From positions 50,588-114,587 of the forward strand of contig NZ_BMXS01000016.1 in the NCBI RefSeq assembly GCF_014651875.1: a stretch of DNA of 64,000 bases, given 5' to 3'. Below the pieces are notes generated by a model. That model had not been told where the DNA came from and searched no databases. It saw only the letters and a list, made by a program, of their open reading frames with translations. Each line of letters begins with the position of its first letter. The first letter of the stretch is position 1. Source of the DNA: Litchfieldella qijiaojingensis. Lineage in GTDB: Bacteria; Pseudomonadota; Gammaproteobacteria; Pseudomonadales; Halomonadaceae. The position numbers and the translations under genes were made by a program. Shown piece after piece: positions 27,305-38,160 of the stretch.

Positions 27305-28821
27305 GGTGTCACCCCCGTCGAACGCCCCATGACGGCCTCGATATAACGCGTGGGGTCCAGCAATTGCTCTGCCGATGCTTCCGCCAGGGCATAGATAGGC
27401 TGCCCATAGAGGCCGATGAACAGGGTACACAGCGCCAGACCGACGATAGGCAGATACATCTGCCACAGTTCGCGTTGGCCGATGGGGGCGACTTCCGGCT
27501 CATCCTTTCGAGTCTCGGGTGGCGCCTTCCAGAAGACCTCGGCCCAGATCTTGATCATCGAATACAACGTCAACAGCCCCACCAGCAAGGCAATGAAGGT
27601 CACGCCATAGGCCTCGGTCTCGATACCGGCCCGTATCACGATGAACTTGGCGAAGAATCCCGACAGCGGCGGCACACCCGCCAGTGACAACGCCGGGATC
27701 AAGAACAGTACCGCTAACCAGGGATGGCTCCGATATAGCCCACCCAGCCGCTTGAGCTCATAGCTGCCACACAGGCGGTTGACGAAGCCACTGACCAGGA
27801 ACAGATTCGTCTTCACGATGATGTGGTGCACGATATAGAAGACACCGCCAATGATCGCCAGCGGCGTGAACAGCGCCAGGCCCAGGATCATGTAGCCGAT
27901 CTGGCTGACGATATGGAACGACAGGATACGCCGGAACTCGAACTGAGCCGTCGCGCCCAACACCCCCGAGAGCATGGTCACCCCAGCCCCCCACAGCAGG
28001 ATCTCGTGGGTATAATCGGGATTCTGGTTGAAGATCAACGTAAAGACCCGGAACAGGGCATAGACCCCGACCTTGGTCAGCAGACCGGCGAACAGCGCCG
28101 ATACCGCCACCGGCGGGGTATGGTAGGACGCCGGCAGCCAGAAGAACAACGGAAAGGCGGCCGCCTTGATACCGAAGGCCACCATGAACATCACGGCCAG
28201 CACATCAACCATGCCGTTCCCCTCGACCTGCCCAAGGCGCTGGGCGATATCGGCCATGTTGAGTGTCCCCACCAAGCCATAGAGCAGCCCCACCGCGGAG
28301 AGAAAAATCACCGAAGACAGCAGGTTGAGGGTCACATATTTGATGGCGCCCTCCATCTGCGCCTTCTCGCCGCCGAGGATCAGCAACGCGAAGGACGCCA
28401 CCAGCATCACCTCGAACCAGACGTAGAGATTGAAGATATCGCCGGTGAGAAAAGCCCCGGCGACGCCGGCCAGCAACAGATGCATCAGTGGGAAGTAACC
28501 GAAGGCCTCATGGCCACGCCCGGTAGTGGCCAGCGAATAGAGCGCTACCGCGAAGCCGATGATGCCGGTCATCACCACCATGATGGCACCGAGCAGATCG
28601 GCGACCAGGCTGATACCGAAGGGAGCCTGCCAGTTGCCCATCTGCATGACCAGGATGCCGTGCTCGCTCACCGACGACAGCAACCACAGGCCGCTCACCA
28701 GCAGACTGCCGGTACCGGCCACGGCGACGAAGCGCTGCACCAAACGCTGCCGCCAGAACAGCAGCGAGACCACTCCCGACAGCAACGGGATCAGGATGGG
28801 CAGCGCGACTTCAGTGCTCAC
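27301..28821 (-). CDS. mrpD: Mrp antiporter subunit D (cluster 1)
   Basis: MrpD is homologous to the NuoL/M/N proton channels of complex I and takes part in ion translocation. The 506-residue product has about 14 helices, with [14 protein letters not shown], the [20 protein letters not shown] helix-break motif and key charged residues in transmembrane segments. The start is GTG at 28821 overlapping the mrpC stop (GTGA); a much longer upstream frame is only read-through of mrpC DNA in another frame. Confidence 0.92.
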   Translation of the reverse strand: MSTEVALPILIPLLSGVVSLLFWRQRLVQRFVAVAGTGSLLVSGLWLLSSVSEHGILVMQMGNWQAPFGISLVADLLGAIMVVMTGIIGFAVALYSLATTGRGHEAFGYFPLMHLLLAGVAGAFLTGDIFNLYVWFEVMLVASFALLILGGEKAQMEGAIKYVTLNLLSSVIFLSAVGLLYGLVGTLNMADIAQRLGQVEGNGMVDVLAVMFMVAFGIKAAAFPLFFWLPASYHTPPVAVSALFAGLLTKVGVYALFRVFTLIFNQNPDYTHEILLWGAGVTMLSGVLGATAQFEFRRILSFHIVSQIGYMILGLALFTPLAIIGGVFYIVHHIIVKTNLFLVSGFVNRLCGSYELKRLGGLYRSHPWLAVLFLIPALSLAGVPPLSGFFAKFIVIRAGIETEAYGVTFIALLVGLLTLYSMIKIWAEVFWKAPPETRKDEPEVAPIGQRELWQMYLPIVGLALCTLFIGLYGQPIYALAEASAEQLLDPTRYIEAVMGRSTGVTP

Positions 28822-29165
28822 GTATCGGTATCCTTCATCTTGTCCAAATCGTCGGCCTTGACGATCTCGTAGGCTCGGCGAATCAGTACCACGGCGAAGG
28901 ACAGTACTCCGAAAGCGATCACGATGGCGGTCAACACCAACGCCTGCGGCAAGGGATCGGCGACTTTCCCCAAGGGCTCGGCGAGCCCCTCGGGCACCAG
29001 GGGTGGCGCCCCCCGGGTCAAGCCGGCAGAAGTAAAGATGAGTAGATTGGCCGCGTTGGACAGAAGCATCAGACCGATCACCAACTTGACGATCGAGCGG
29101 CGCAGCATCATGTAAATCGCCGCCGCATAGAGAATGCCGATCACCACGGCCATCAACGGTTCCAT
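28818..29165 (-). CDS. mrpC: Mrp antiporter subunit C (cluster 1)
   Basis: A 115-residue NuoK homologue with three helices and the family motif [24 protein letters not shown] precedes the ATG. It lies 33 bp after mrpB and is coupled to mrpD. Confidence 0.93.
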   Translation of the reverse strand: MEPLMAVVIGILYAAAIYMMLRRSIVKLVIGLMLLSNAANLLIFTSAGLTRGAPPLVPEGLAEPLGKVADPLPQALVLTAIVIAFGVLSFAVVLIRRAYEIVKADDLDKMKDTDT

Positions 29166-29198
29166 GGCTTTCCTCCATTGCCTATCACCGGTCGTACC

Positions 29199-29627
29199 TC
29201 AGCCGTCATCCCGGCCTCCATCCATCAGCCCCACCACTGCCGTCAGCACCGAACCCAGCACCACCAGGTAGACGCCGATATCGAAAATCAAGGGGGTCGA
29301 GAACGTGAAACCGATCAGCGGGATCGTCCACCACTGGGCGGTCATGAAGGGCTGGCCGTGCCACCAGGCAGGCAATGTCGAGGCCACCCCAAGGAAAAGC
29401 CCCATCCCGATCAGGTCCTGGGGGGCAACCCGCAGCATGGCACGAGTCGCCTGAGTGCCATAGGCGAACATGTAGAGCGCGAACGCGCCGGCCGCCACCA
29501 GGCCGGCGATGAAGCCGCCTCCCGGTTCATCATGGCCACGCAGCAGCAGGAATACCGAAAACAGCAACTGCAACGGCATCAGCAAGCGTGCCGCGACGCT
29601 GAGAATCAACGTACCCGACCTAACCAT
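29199..29627 (-). CDS. mrpB: Mrp antiporter subunit B (cluster 1)
   Basis: A 142-residue membrane subunit with the MnhB signature [19 protein letters not shown] and a C-terminal FSTPLIFDIGVYLVVLGSVL helix. The ATG at 29627 has AGGAG upstream and overlaps the mrpA stop by 8 bp. Its separate gene distinguishes cluster 1 from cluster 2, where B is fused to A. Confidence 0.92.
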   Translation of the reverse strand: MVRSGTLILSVAARLLMPLQLLFSVFLLLRGHDEPGGGFIAGLVAAGAFALYMFAYGTQATRAMLRVAPQDLIGMGLFLGVASTLPAWWHGQPFMTAQWWTIPLIGFTFSTPLIFDIGVYLVVLGSVLTAVVGLMDGGRDDG

Positions 29628-31950
29628 CCCTAGGCTCCTTTCGTTCGGGTTGGCGTCGAGCATCGTATTCATCGACGTGGAAGCTCAACATGGCGTAGAC
29701 CCCGATGGCCGCCAGAGCCAGCACGAACACCTCCCCCAAGGTATCCAAGGCACGAAAGTCGACCAGGATCACGTTGACGATGTTGTGGCCATGACCCTCA
29801 GGCTGACTGTTGGCAATCATGTAATCGGCAATGCTCGGGAACAGTCGCTCATCGAGCACCGTCAGTATCAGCAACGTCATAAGCAACCCCGTGGCACCGG
29901 CGACCACCAGATCGCGAACCCGCTCCAACGTGGTGGACAGGCTGGCGAAGCGCGGCAGGCGAAACAGCACCAGGATCAACAGGATTACCGTGAGGGTCTC
30001 GATCAGTAACTGGGTGATACCCAGATCCGGGGCACTGAAGATCACGAAGGTCAGGGCGATACAGAAGCCCATGACGCCGACCGAGGCCACTGCGGCGAGC
30101 CTCAGGCGCATGATGCAGGCAGTGACCGCCCCAGCCACCATCAGTCCGGCCACCAGCGCCTCATGAAAGCGGACATCCAGGGCGAAGGAAAAAGCCAACC
30201 CATGCCGGGACCACAGGGTATAACCGGTCAGGCCGACCAGTACCATCAGGGTCATGACCAGATAATTGCGGATATAGCCATTCTGCAGCATGCGTGTCTG
30301 CCAGACGGAGATCGTCACGATCAGATCCATGATCTTGAAATATCCCATTTCCGGACCACGCGCGAACAACGGCTCCAGGGACCGCATCCAGATCCGCCAA
30401 TAATCCCAGTAGCGAAAGATCAGCAGCCCTAGCACCAGGCTCACCAGCGACAGCCCCAAGGGCAGGTTAACGCCGTGCCATAGAGATAGCGAAGCCGGCA
30501 GCGGCGCACCGTTCACACTGCTGGCGGTGGCTCCCACCAAGCCGGACGCCAGCCCAGGCATCAGCCCCAGCAACAATGACAGGCCAGCCATCACCAGCGG
30601 ACCAGCAAGCATCTCGGGAGGCCCTTCGTGCGGCGCCCTGGGCATTTCGCGCCTATTCCCGAAAAACGGCCGTAGCGCGACGATGGCAGCGGCGGCCAGA
30701 GTCATCACCGCCGCTGCCAGACTCAGCGCCGGCAGCAAGACTGTGAAGCGTTCGGCGTGCAGAACAGACGTGAACATCAGTTCCTTGGCAGTGAAGCCGA
30801 ACAGCGGGATTACCCCACCCAGCGACAATGCCGCGACGCCGGCGCAGGTGGCGGATACCGGCATCACCCGACGCAACCCGCCCATGGCCGAGATATCCTT
30901 GGTGCCGGTTTCATGATCGAGAATGCCCGCGACCAGGAACAACGCCCCCTTGTACAACGAATGTGCCAGCAGGAAGGTACCGAAAGCGATCATGGCCTCT
31001 TCGGTACCGATACCCAGCAGCATGGTCAGAGTGCCCAGCGCCATGATCGTGGAATAGGCCAGCAAGGACTTGATGCCGGTATGACGCAGAGCCAGGAAGG
31101 CTCCCGTCACCATGGTTACGGCCCCGAACAGCGACAGCAGCGTCACCCAGGCTTCTGTGCCGCCCATGCCTGGCTGCATGCGTGCCAACAGATAGATGCC
31201 GGCCTTGACCATGGTCGCCGAATGCAGGTAGGCGGAAACCGGTGTCGGTGCCGCCATGGCGTTGGGCAGCCAGAAGTGGAACGGGAATTGAGCCGACTTG
31301 GTGAAGGCACCGGCCAGCAGGCAGAGTAGAATGGGCAGGTAAAGGGGATGGGCGCGCAGGGTATCGCCTTGGGCCACCAGCGTCTGCAACGACCAGCTTT
31401 CCCCGACGACGGCCAGCATGACCAACCCCGCCATCAGCGCCAGGCCTCCAGCGACAGTGACGAACAACCCTTGCGATGCTGACTTGCGGGCCTCGGGGTC
31501 GGTATGGTTGAAGCCGATCAGCAGATAGGATGTGATGCTGGTAAGTTCCCAGAATACGAACAGGGCTACCAGGTTGTCGGCCAGCACCAGGCCGAGCATC
31601 GACATCATGAAGGCCACTAGCACCACATGGAAGCGAGCCAGATCGGGATGCCCCTTGAGGTAAGCGCTGGAATAGACCAGCACGAAGACACCGATCACAC
31701 TGATCAGCAAGGCGAACAGCAATGCCAGGCCATCGAGCAGGAAGGTCAGTTCAATGTCCAGGCCCGGCACCCAGGCTTGCTCGAATACCAACACCTCGCC
31801 GCCGACCACTGCCGGCAGTTGAGCGAACAGCCACAGCGACAGGGCGGCAGGCAACAGGGCCATCACCAGGCCGGCACGGTCACCGAACCAACGGTGCAGC
31901 AGCGGCGCGAAGGCCGCCAATACGAAGCCTCCCAATACGGCCAGTTGCAT
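29620..31950 (-). CDS. mrpA: Mrp antiporter subunit A (cluster 1)
   Basis: The largest subunit, 776 residues and about 20 helices. The N-terminal NuoL-like part includes ELTSITSYLLIGFNH and [19 protein letters not shown]; the C-terminal part has the MnhA-specific VIFSAPDLGITQLLIETLTV region and the [20 protein letters not shown] loop. The ATG at 31950 was chosen because the protein then begins in its first helix. It heads the minus-strand operon, divergent from a second Mrp operon. Confidence 0.93.
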   Translation of the reverse strand: MQLAVLGGFVLAAFAPLLHRWFGDRAGLVMALLPAALSLWLFAQLPAVVGGEVLVFEQAWVPGLDIELTFLLDGLALLFALLISVIGVFVLVYSSAYLKGHPDLARFHVVLVAFMMSMLGLVLADNLVALFVFWELTSITSYLLIGFNHTDPEARKSASQGLFVTVAGGLALMAGLVMLAVVGESWSLQTLVAQGDTLRAHPLYLPILLCLLAGAFTKSAQFPFHFWLPNAMAAPTPVSAYLHSATMVKAGIYLLARMQPGMGGTEAWVTLLSLFGAVTMVTGAFLALRHTGIKSLLAYSTIMALGTLTMLLGIGTEEAMIAFGTFLLAHSLYKGALFLVAGILDHETGTKDISAMGGLRRVMPVSATCAGVAALSLGGVIPLFGFTAKELMFTSVLHAERFTVLLPALSLAAAVMTLAAAAIVALRPFFGNRREMPRAPHEGPPEMLAGPLVMAGLSLLLGLMPGLASGLVGATASSVNGAPLPASLSLWHGVNLPLGLSLVSLVLGLLIFRYWDYWRIWMRSLEPLFARGPEMGYFKIMDLIVTISVWQTRMLQNGYIRNYLVMTLMVLVGLTGYTLWSRHGLAFSFALDVRFHEALVAGLMVAGAVTACIMRLRLAAVASVGVMGFCIALTFVIFSAPDLGITQLLIETLTVILLILVLFRLPRFASLSTTLERVRDLVVAGATGLLMTLLILTVLDERLFPSIADYMIANSQPEGHGHNIVNVILVDFRALDTLGEVFVLALAAIGVYAMLSFHVDEYDARRQPERKEPRDG

Positions 31951-32071
31951 GCCCCTTGGTCTCCTGTCACCGTATCCCGATCCGGCATTGCCAACGCCTG
32001 CTCCAGGCTGTCGAAAAAAGTGCCTGGTCACCGTTCGCAGCGGCACTGCGCTCCCATCTAGAGCAAATTAG

Positions 32072-32147
32072 ACTCTATCGATTCACATCGATGGTAATCA
32101 ACAACTGGATCGGAAAGCCTGCGTGTCCGTTTCCTTTACGATAGAGT
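32072..32147. promoter_or_regulatory. Inverted-repeat pair in the divergent Mrp intergenic region
   Basis: The 261 bp between the two divergent Mrp operons contain ACTCTATCG at 32072-32080 and its exact inverse CGATAGAGT at 32139-32147, 67 bp centre to centre. No clear sigma-70 promoter could be assigned to either direction. The pair may be a shared regulator site or chance. Confidence 0.4.
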
Positions 32148-32211
32148 ATGGCGGCGTCGATAGGCTCAATCACACCCCTATTTCGATGGACCCACGCAGG
32201 ACAATCGATCG

Positions 32212-35097
32212 ATGACATTGCTTTGGATTCCCTTGTTGACCCTGCTAGGCGTGCTGGTCCCCGCGCTCACCGCAAGACGTGGGCGCGGCTTTTGCACGCT
32301 AGCCACGGTAACGCTACCGGCCATGGCCCTGCTCCTCACCCTGAGTCAGGTGCCCGCTTTACTCGACGGAGAGCTTCCCCGCGTCGCGCTTAGCTGGATT
32401 CCCAGCCTAGGGCTTGACCTAGCCTTCCGTATGGACGGCCTCTCCCTGATGTTCGCCACCTTGATCCTCGGTATCGGCCTGCTGATCATCCTTTACGCCC
32501 ATTTCTATCTCTCGGCAGGGGAGCCCTACGGCCGTTTCTATGCCTATCTGGTACTGTTCATGCTGTCCATGCTTGGCATCGTGATGGCCGACAATCTCCT
32601 GTTACTGTGGATATTCTGGGAGCTGACCAGCCTGTCGTCCTTTCTGTTGATCGGCTATTGGTCACACTGGACGGATGCCCGCAAGGGTGCCCGCATGGCC
32701 ATGACGGTAACCGGCGCAGGGGGGCTGGCGTTATTGGCAGGCTTCCTGTTGCTGGGTGATATGGTCGGCAGTTTCGATCTGGGCGTAGTGTTGTCCAGTG
32801 CCGATGTCATTCTCGCTGACCCACGCTATCCCGTCATGCTGGTGTTGGTGCTGCTTGGTGCCTTCACCAAATCGGCGCAGTTTCCGTTCCACTTCTGGTT
32901 GCCACACGCCATGGCGGCACCAACGCCGGTCTCTGCCTACCTGCATTCGGCAACCATGGTCAAGGCTGGCATTTTCTTGATGGCGCGCCTGCATCCGGCA
33001 CTCGGCGACAGTGAGCTGTGGGGATGGCTGGTGACCCTGACCGGTATGACCACTTTCCTGTATGGCGCCTGGTTCGCCCTGCTCAAGACCGACCTCAAGG
33101 CCATCCTGGCATTTTCCACCGTTAGCCACCTTGGACTGGTCACCGCGTTGCTGGGTATCGGCAGTCCCATGGCGATCCTCGCCGCGCTGTTCCATATCCT
33201 CAATCACGCCACCTTCAAGGGTGCGTTGTTCATGAGCGCCGGGATCATCGACCATGAAACCGGCGCCCGTGAGCTCGGCAAGCTGGGCGGATTGCGCCGC
33301 GCCATGCCGATCACCGCCTTGTTGACCACCATCACCGCGGCGTCCATGGCCGGGGTACCGTTGCTCAACGGTTTCCTGTCCAAGGAGATGTTCTTCACCG
33401 AGACCCTGGATACGGCGCTGCTGGGCGGCCTGGGCTGGCTGCTGCCAGTGCTGGCCACGCTCGGGGGCATCCTGTCGGTGGCCTATTCCCTGCGCCTGGT
33501 ACATGGTGTCTTTTTCAAACCCGCCAAGGAGGTTCCTCCCAAGTCTCCCCATGAGCCGCCACGCCTGATGCGCGCGCCAGTGGAGCTGCTGGCCACCTTG
33601 TGCGTCGCCGTGGGACTATTCCCTGCGGCCCTGGCCACCGGGATACTCGATCTGGCCACCCGCGCGGTACTGCGCGAGCCGCTCGACTTCCACCTTGCCA
33701 TCTGGCACGGCGTCAACCTGCCACTGGTGATGAGCCTCGCCGCCCTGGCTGCCGGGATCACCGCCTATGGTCTGCACTCGAACATCCGACACTTTGCCCG
33801 CCAGTTCGCGCCAATAGATGCCCGACTGGTTTTCGAGGGGACTATCCAGTCCCTGGTCGCCCGCACTCAAACGCTAACCCACCGGCTGGAGAACGGCTCG
33901 CTGCAACGCTACATGAGTCTGCTGCTGGGCACGGCACTGCTGCTGGCCACCCTGGGGCTGGTCGAACTGCCTGAGCTCGCCGGCGACAAGCCCACCCAAC
34001 CGCTGGATGCCATGCTGGTGCTGGGCTCGGCGCTGATGATCTTCGCGGCGTTGGGCACCGCGATCACCCATCGCTATCGCCTGATCTCGCTGCTGATGCT
34101 GTCGGTGGTGGGGCTGGTGGTATCCCTGACCTTCGCCCGCTTCTCCGCACCCGACCTGGCGCTGACCCAGTTGTCGGTGGAGGTGGTGACCATGATCCTG
34201 CTGATGCTGGCGCTGTTCTTCCTGCCACAGAAGACGCCACAGGAATCTTCGGCAAGCCGCATTATCCGCGACCTGGTCTTGGCCGGCACGCTAGGCATGG
34301 TGGTGGCAAGTCTCAACTACGCAGTACTGACTCGTGAAATCGACAGTATCGCCGGTTTCTTCATCGCCAACAGTGTCCCTGGTGGCGGTGGCCACAACGT
34401 GGTCAACGTGATTCTGGTCGATTTCCGCGGTTTCGATACCTTGGGCGAGATCACCGTACTGGCACTGGCCGGCCTGGCGATCTTCAAGCTGCTGAATCGC
34501 CTGCGCTTGTTCATGCCTCATAGTGATGGCGAGGGGCGGGTCTGGTCGCCGGACCGTTATCCGATGATCCTCACCACCGTATCCCAGGCGCTACTGCCCT
34601 TGGCGCTACTGGTCGCGGCCTTCATCTTCCTGCGCGGCCACAACATGCCGGGTGGCGGTTTCATTGCCGGCCTGGTCACCGCCGTGGCATTGATCCTGGT
34701 GTACATGGCGCGTGGCGTGGAATGGACTCAGAACCGGCTCGATTTCCCCTACCAGCCGGTGGCCATTGGCGGGGTGGCCGTCGCCACCCTCACTGGGCTG
34801 GGGAGTTGGTTGTTTGGCCGTCCTTTCCTGACCTCGGCATTCGGTCACTTTCATATCCCGCTGGTCGGCGATATCGAGCTGGCCACCGCCATGCTATTCG
34901 ACTTGGGCGTTTACCTGGCGGTGGTTGGCGCAACCCTGATGATCCTCGCCAACTTGGGCAAACTGACCACACCGCATCGCCCGACCAAGGAGGCGCCAGC
35001 CGTTTCCCGCAAGGAAACGCCAGCACCTCCCAGCGAGGAAGCGCCTCTGATCCTCGACACCGAGAAGTCCCAGCGCCCCAGCAAGGAGAAAGCCTGA
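32212..35097 (+). CDS. mrpAB: Fused Mrp antiporter subunit A/B (cluster 2)
   Basis: A 961-residue fusion of subunits A and B, the arrangement found in Pha-type (group 2) Mrp systems. Residues 1 to about 770 match MrpA, with [19 protein letters not shown] and [19 protein letters not shown]. From about 785 the MrpB part follows, with [20 protein letters not shown] and a final [15 protein letters not shown] helix. A hydrophilic tail of about 45 residues rich in Pro, Lys and Glu ends the protein. It starts the six-gene plus-strand operon and its stop overlaps the next ATG by one base. Confidence 0.94.
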   Translation: MTLLWIPLLTLLGVLVPALTARRGRGFCTLATVTLPAMALLLTLSQVPALLDGELPRVALSWIPSLGLDLAFRMDGLSLMFATLILGIGLLIILYAHFYLSAGEPYGRFYAYLVLFMLSMLGIVMADNLLLLWIFWELTSLSSFLLIGYWSHWTDARKGARMAMTVTGAGGLALLAGFLLLGDMVGSFDLGVVLSSADVILADPRYPVMLVLVLLGAFTKSAQFPFHFWLPHAMAAPTPVSAYLHSATMVKAGIFLMARLHPALGDSELWGWLVTLTGMTTFLYGAWFALLKTDLKAILAFSTVSHLGLVTALLGIGSPMAILAALFHILNHATFKGALFMSAGIIDHETGARELGKLGGLRRAMPITALLTTITAASMAGVPLLNGFLSKEMFFTETLDTALLGGLGWLLPVLATLGGILSVAYSLRLVHGVFFKPAKEVPPKSPHEPPRLMRAPVELLATLCVAVGLFPAALATGILDLATRAVLREPLDFHLAIWHGVNLPLVMSLAALAAGITAYGLHSNIRHFARQFAPIDARLVFEGTIQSLVARTQTLTHRLENGSLQRYMSLLLGTALLLATLGLVELPELAGDKPTQPLDAMLVLGSALMIFAALGTAITHRYRLISLLMLSVVGLVVSLTFARFSAPDLALTQLSVEVVTMILLMLALFFLPQKTPQESSASRIIRDLVLAGTLGMVVASLNYAVLTREIDSIAGFFIANSVPGGGGHNVVNVILVDFRGFDTLGEITVLALAGLAIFKLLNRLRLFMPHSDGEGRVWSPDRYPMILTTVSQALLPLALLVAAFIFLRGHNMPGGGFIAGLVTAVALILVYMARGVEWTQNRLDFPYQPVAIGGVAVATLTGLGSWLFGRPFLTSAFGHFHIPLVGDIELATAMLFDLGVYLAVVGATLMILANLGKLTTPHRPTKEAPAVSRKETPAPPSEEAPLILDTEKSQRPSKEKA

Positions 35098-35444
35098 TGG
35101 AAAGCCTTTATGCCATTACCACCGGCATCCTTACGGCCTGCGGCCTGTTCCTGACTCTGCGCGGTCGCACCTTCCCCGTGGTCGTCGGCCTGACGCTGCT
35201 GTCCTACGCGGTCAATCTATTCCTGTTCTCGATGGGCGGGCTGACCACCAACGGAGCGGTCATCATCGATGGCCCCAGCAACTACGCCGACCCTCTGCCC
35301 CAAGCCCTGGTGCTTACCGCCATCGTCATCGGCTTCGCCATGACCGCCTTCGTGGTCATCCTGGCGATGCGCGCCCGTGGCGACCTGGGCAATGACCATG
35401 TCGATGGCGGAAAATTCGAGGAGTTTCGGGAGGACCGTCGATGA
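35097..35444 (+). CDS. mrpC: Mrp antiporter subunit C (cluster 2)
   Basis: A 115-residue NuoK-like subunit with [20 protein letters not shown] and a charged C terminus (KFEEFREDRR). AAGGAG precedes the ATG, which shares a base with the upstream stop (TGATG). Only moderately similar to the cluster 1 copy, so not a recent duplicate. Confidence 0.93.
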   Translation: MESLYAITTGILTACGLFLTLRGRTFPVVVGLTLLSYAVNLFLFSMGGLTTNGAVIIDGPSNYADPLPQALVLTAIVIGFAMTAFVVILAMRARGDLGNDHVDGGKFEEFREDRR

Positions 35445-36958
35445 TGCAGCATCTGGTCATTCTGCCTATTGTGCTGCCATTGGTGGCCGGTGTCGTCTTG
35501 CTGCGCAGCCGACAGGGTAATACCCATCACAAGCGTGTGATCGGCGTCAGTGCCACCGTAGCACTGCTGGCGGTAGCCATTGCCCTTGTGATCAAGGCAT
35601 CGAGTGGCGAGGTGACTTACTATGCCGTGGGCGACTGGCAGCCACCCTTCGGTATCGTCATGGTGCTGGACCGCCTCTCGGCACTGATGATACTGCTCAC
35701 GGCGATCCTGGCACTGGGTTGCGTGGTATTCGCCTGCGCCGGCGACGATGAGCAGGGCAGCAACTTCCATGGCCTCTTCCAGTTGCAGTTGATGGGCATC
35801 AACGGTGCCTTCCTGACCGGCGACCTGTTCAACCTGTTCGTGTTCTTCGAGGTGCTGCTGCTGGCCTCCTATGCCCTACTGATGCACGGTGGTGGCAAGG
35901 CACGCATTCAGGCCGGCGTGCACTATGTGGTCCTCAATCTGGCCGGATCGTCGCTGTTCCTGATTGCCGTTGGCGTCCTCTATGGCGCCACCGGCACCCT
36001 CAACATGGCCGACATGGCCGTACGCCTTAGCGAACTGAATCCCGAACGCGCCGGGCTGGTCAGTGCCGGGGCCCTGCTGCTGCTGGTGGTGTTCGGTCTC
36101 AAGGCCGCCATCCTGCCACTCTACTTCTGGATGCCGCGCGCCTATGCCGCGGCACCGGCGCCAGTGGCGGCACTGTTCGCCATCATGACCAAGGTGGGAA
36201 TCTACGCCATCCTGCGGGTCTATCACCTGGTGTTCGGCGATCATGCCGGACCGCTGGCGGCCCTGGAGCAGCCTTGGGTATGGTGGCTGTCACTGGCGAC
36301 ACTGGTGGTAGCGGCCATTGGCGTGCTGGCGGCACGCGACCTGCGTTTGCTGGTCGCTTATCTGGTGCTGGTGTCGGTGGGTACCCTGCTGGCAGGTATC
36401 GGCATTCACACGCCCCAGGCCATAAGCGCTCTACTTTTCTATCTCGTGCACACGACCCTGGTGACTGGCGGCTTGTTCCTGCTCGCCGAACTGATCGGCT
36501 TGCAACGCGGCAAGGCCAACACGCGCCTGGTCAAGGGCCGTCCCCTACAGAACGGAGGCCTGCTCGCCAGTCTGTTCTTCCTCAGCGCCGTGGCCGTGGC
36601 GGGACTACCGCCACTCTCCGGAGCGATCGGCAAGGCACTGCTGCTCGATGCCACGCCGGCGGACCACCAGCCTTGGCTGTGGCCGATCCTGCTGGGCGCA
36701 GGCCTGTGCTCGCTGGTCGCCCTGTCGCGTGCCGGCTCGACACTGTTCTGGCGTAGTCACGAGGGCGAGCCCAACCGTGCCCCATTGACACGACGCCAGT
36801 TGTTCGGCGTGTCGTGGCTGCTCGGTGCCTCGCCCTTGCTGGTGATACTGGCCGGTCCGGTCAGCGATTATACCCAAGCCACGGCCGAGCAATTGGCCAG
36901 CCCCGACCCGCATATTCAGGCGCTGCTGCCTGAAGCTGTTGCTGGAGGTGATACATGA
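35441..36958 (+). CDS. mrpD: Mrp antiporter subunit D (cluster 2)
   Basis: A 505-residue NuoL/M/N homologue with about 14 helices, including HYVVLNLAGSSLFLIAVG and ILPLYFWMPRAYAAAPAPVA. The start ATGATG overlaps the mrpC stop, and GGGAGG lies upstream. Its stop overlaps the mrpE ATG. Confidence 0.93.
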   Translation: MMQHLVILPIVLPLVAGVVLLRSRQGNTHHKRVIGVSATVALLAVAIALVIKASSGEVTYYAVGDWQPPFGIVMVLDRLSALMILLTAILALGCVVFACAGDDEQGSNFHGLFQLQLMGINGAFLTGDLFNLFVFFEVLLLASYALLMHGGGKARIQAGVHYVVLNLAGSSLFLIAVGVLYGATGTLNMADMAVRLSELNPERAGLVSAGALLLLVVFGLKAAILPLYFWMPRAYAAAPAPVAALFAIMTKVGIYAILRVYHLVFGDHAGPLAALEQPWVWWLSLATLVVAAIGVLAARDLRLLVAYLVLVSVGTLLAGIGIHTPQAISALLFYLVHTTLVTGGLFLLAELIGLQRGKANTRLVKGRPLQNGGLLASLFFLSAVAVAGLPPLSGAIGKALLLDATPADHQPWLWPILLGAGLCSLVALSRAGSTLFWRSHEGEPNRAPLTRRQLFGVSWLLGASPLLVILAGPVSDYTQATAEQLASPDPHIQALLPEAVAGGDT

Positions 36959-37452
36959 TCACACCACGCTCCTGGCTGCCTACACCTCTACTGTCGATCC
37001 TGCTGCTGATCGTATGGTTGTTGTTGGTACGCAGCCTGTCCCTCGGCCATATCCTGCTTGGCGCCACCCTGGGTGTCGCCATCCCGTTGCTGACCCGACG
37101 CTTCTGGGACGATCAGCCGATGGTCAGAAAACCCTGGCTGCTGCTGCGTTTCATGTTCCGTGTATTGATCGACATCATCATCGCCAACCTCCTGGTTTCG
37201 TGGATCATCATCAATCCCTGGCGGCGTTCCCGCCCTGCCTTCATCGAGTATCCGCTGACGCTGGAGCACAGCTTCCCGATCACTCTACTGGCCAATACCA
37301 TCAGCCTGACCCCTGGTACGGTCTCGGCCAATCTGCGCATGGATGGCAGAACGCTGCTGATCCACGCCCTGGATGTGGACGATGAAAAGGCCTTGGTAGA
37401 GGAAATTCGCGAGCGCTACGAGCAGCCACTCAAGGAGATCTACGAATGCTAG
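36955..37452 (+). CDS. mrpE: Mrp antiporter subunit E (cluster 2)
   Basis: A 165-residue subunit with N-terminal helices and the marker FPITLLANTISLTPGTVSAN followed by LLIHALDVDDE. It overlaps mrpD by 4 bp and mrpF by 7 bp. Confidence 0.93.
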   Translation: MITPRSWLPTPLLSILLLIVWLLLVRSLSLGHILLGATLGVAIPLLTRRFWDDQPMVRKPWLLLRFMFRVLIDIIIANLLVSWIIINPWRRSRPAFIEYPLTLEHSFPITLLANTISLTPGTVSANLRMDGRTLLIHALDVDDEKALVEEIRERYEQPLKEIYEC

Positions 37453-37715
37453 ATACGGCACTGTGGATCAGCCTGGCACTGATCCTGATGGCTCTGGCTC
37501 TGAACGTCTATCGTCTCATTGTGGGCCCGGACATGCCCGATCGTCTGCTGGCGCTGGATACCATGTATGTCAACTCCATCGCCCTGATCGTGCTGCTAGG
37601 GTTGTGGCTTAATACCAAGACCTATTTCGAGGCGGCATTGCTGATCGCCATGCTTGGTTTCATCAGTACCGTAGCGGTCTGCAAGTATCTGCTACGCGGC
37701 GACATCATCGAATAA
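37446..37715 (+). CDS. mrpF: Mrp antiporter subunit F (cluster 2)
   Basis: An 89-residue three-helix subunit with the conserved IVGPDMPDRLLALDTMYVN and a C-terminal KYLLRGDIIE. AAGGAGATC before the ATG lies inside the end of mrpE. Confidence 0.93.
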   Translation: MLDTALWISLALILMALALNVYRLIVGPDMPDRLLALDTMYVNSIALIVLLGLWLNTKTYFEAALLIAMLGFISTVAVCKYLLRGDIIE

Positions 37716-37735
37716 GCCGAGGAAAGGAACACGAC

Positions 37736-38128
37736 ATGACCTATTACGTGATTCTGGAAGGTGTCATCGCCTTTTTCCTGGTCGCTGGCGGCGCCTTTAC
37801 CTTCATCGGCTCGCTGGGCATGGCTCACTTTCGCGATTTCTACATGCGCTTGCACGGCCCCACCAAGGCCACCACCATGGGCATCGGCAGCACTCTAGTC
37901 GCCTCGATGCTGTATTTCGGGGTTATTGAAAGTCAGCCGGTCGTCCAGGAAATGCTGATCACCCTGTTCCTGTTCATCACCGCACCAGTGTCCGCACACC
38001 TGCTGGCCAAGACCGGGCTTCACCTGCAATTGCGCCACGCTGACAAGACTCGTGGCAAGCCGGTCGAATTGCGCAAGGAAGAAATTGGCGAGAAGCCGGT
38101 GCCACACCCCGACAAGGGGCATGGCTGA
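37736..38128 (+). CDS. mrpG: Mrp antiporter subunit G (cluster 2)
   Basis: A 130-residue subunit with three helices and FRDFYMRLHGPTKATTMGIG, the family motif, then a basic tail. GAGGAAAGG precedes the ATG. It closes the second Mrp operon; a degenerate heptad array and then convergent hemH follow. Confidence 0.93.
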   Translation: MTYYVILEGVIAFFLVAGGAFTFIGSLGMAHFRDFYMRLHGPTKATTMGIGSTLVASMLYFGVIESQPVVQEMLITLFLFITAPVSAHLLAKTGLHLQLRHADKTRGKPVELRKEEIGEKPVPHPDKGHG

Positions 38129-38160
38129 CACAGGGCGCTACGCGCCGGTTACGAGTCGCG

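Noticed and set aside
28822..29178. N-terminal extension of the cluster 1 mrpD frame
   Set aside because: It reads mrpC DNA in another frame; the GTG overlapping the mrpC stop gives the correct start.
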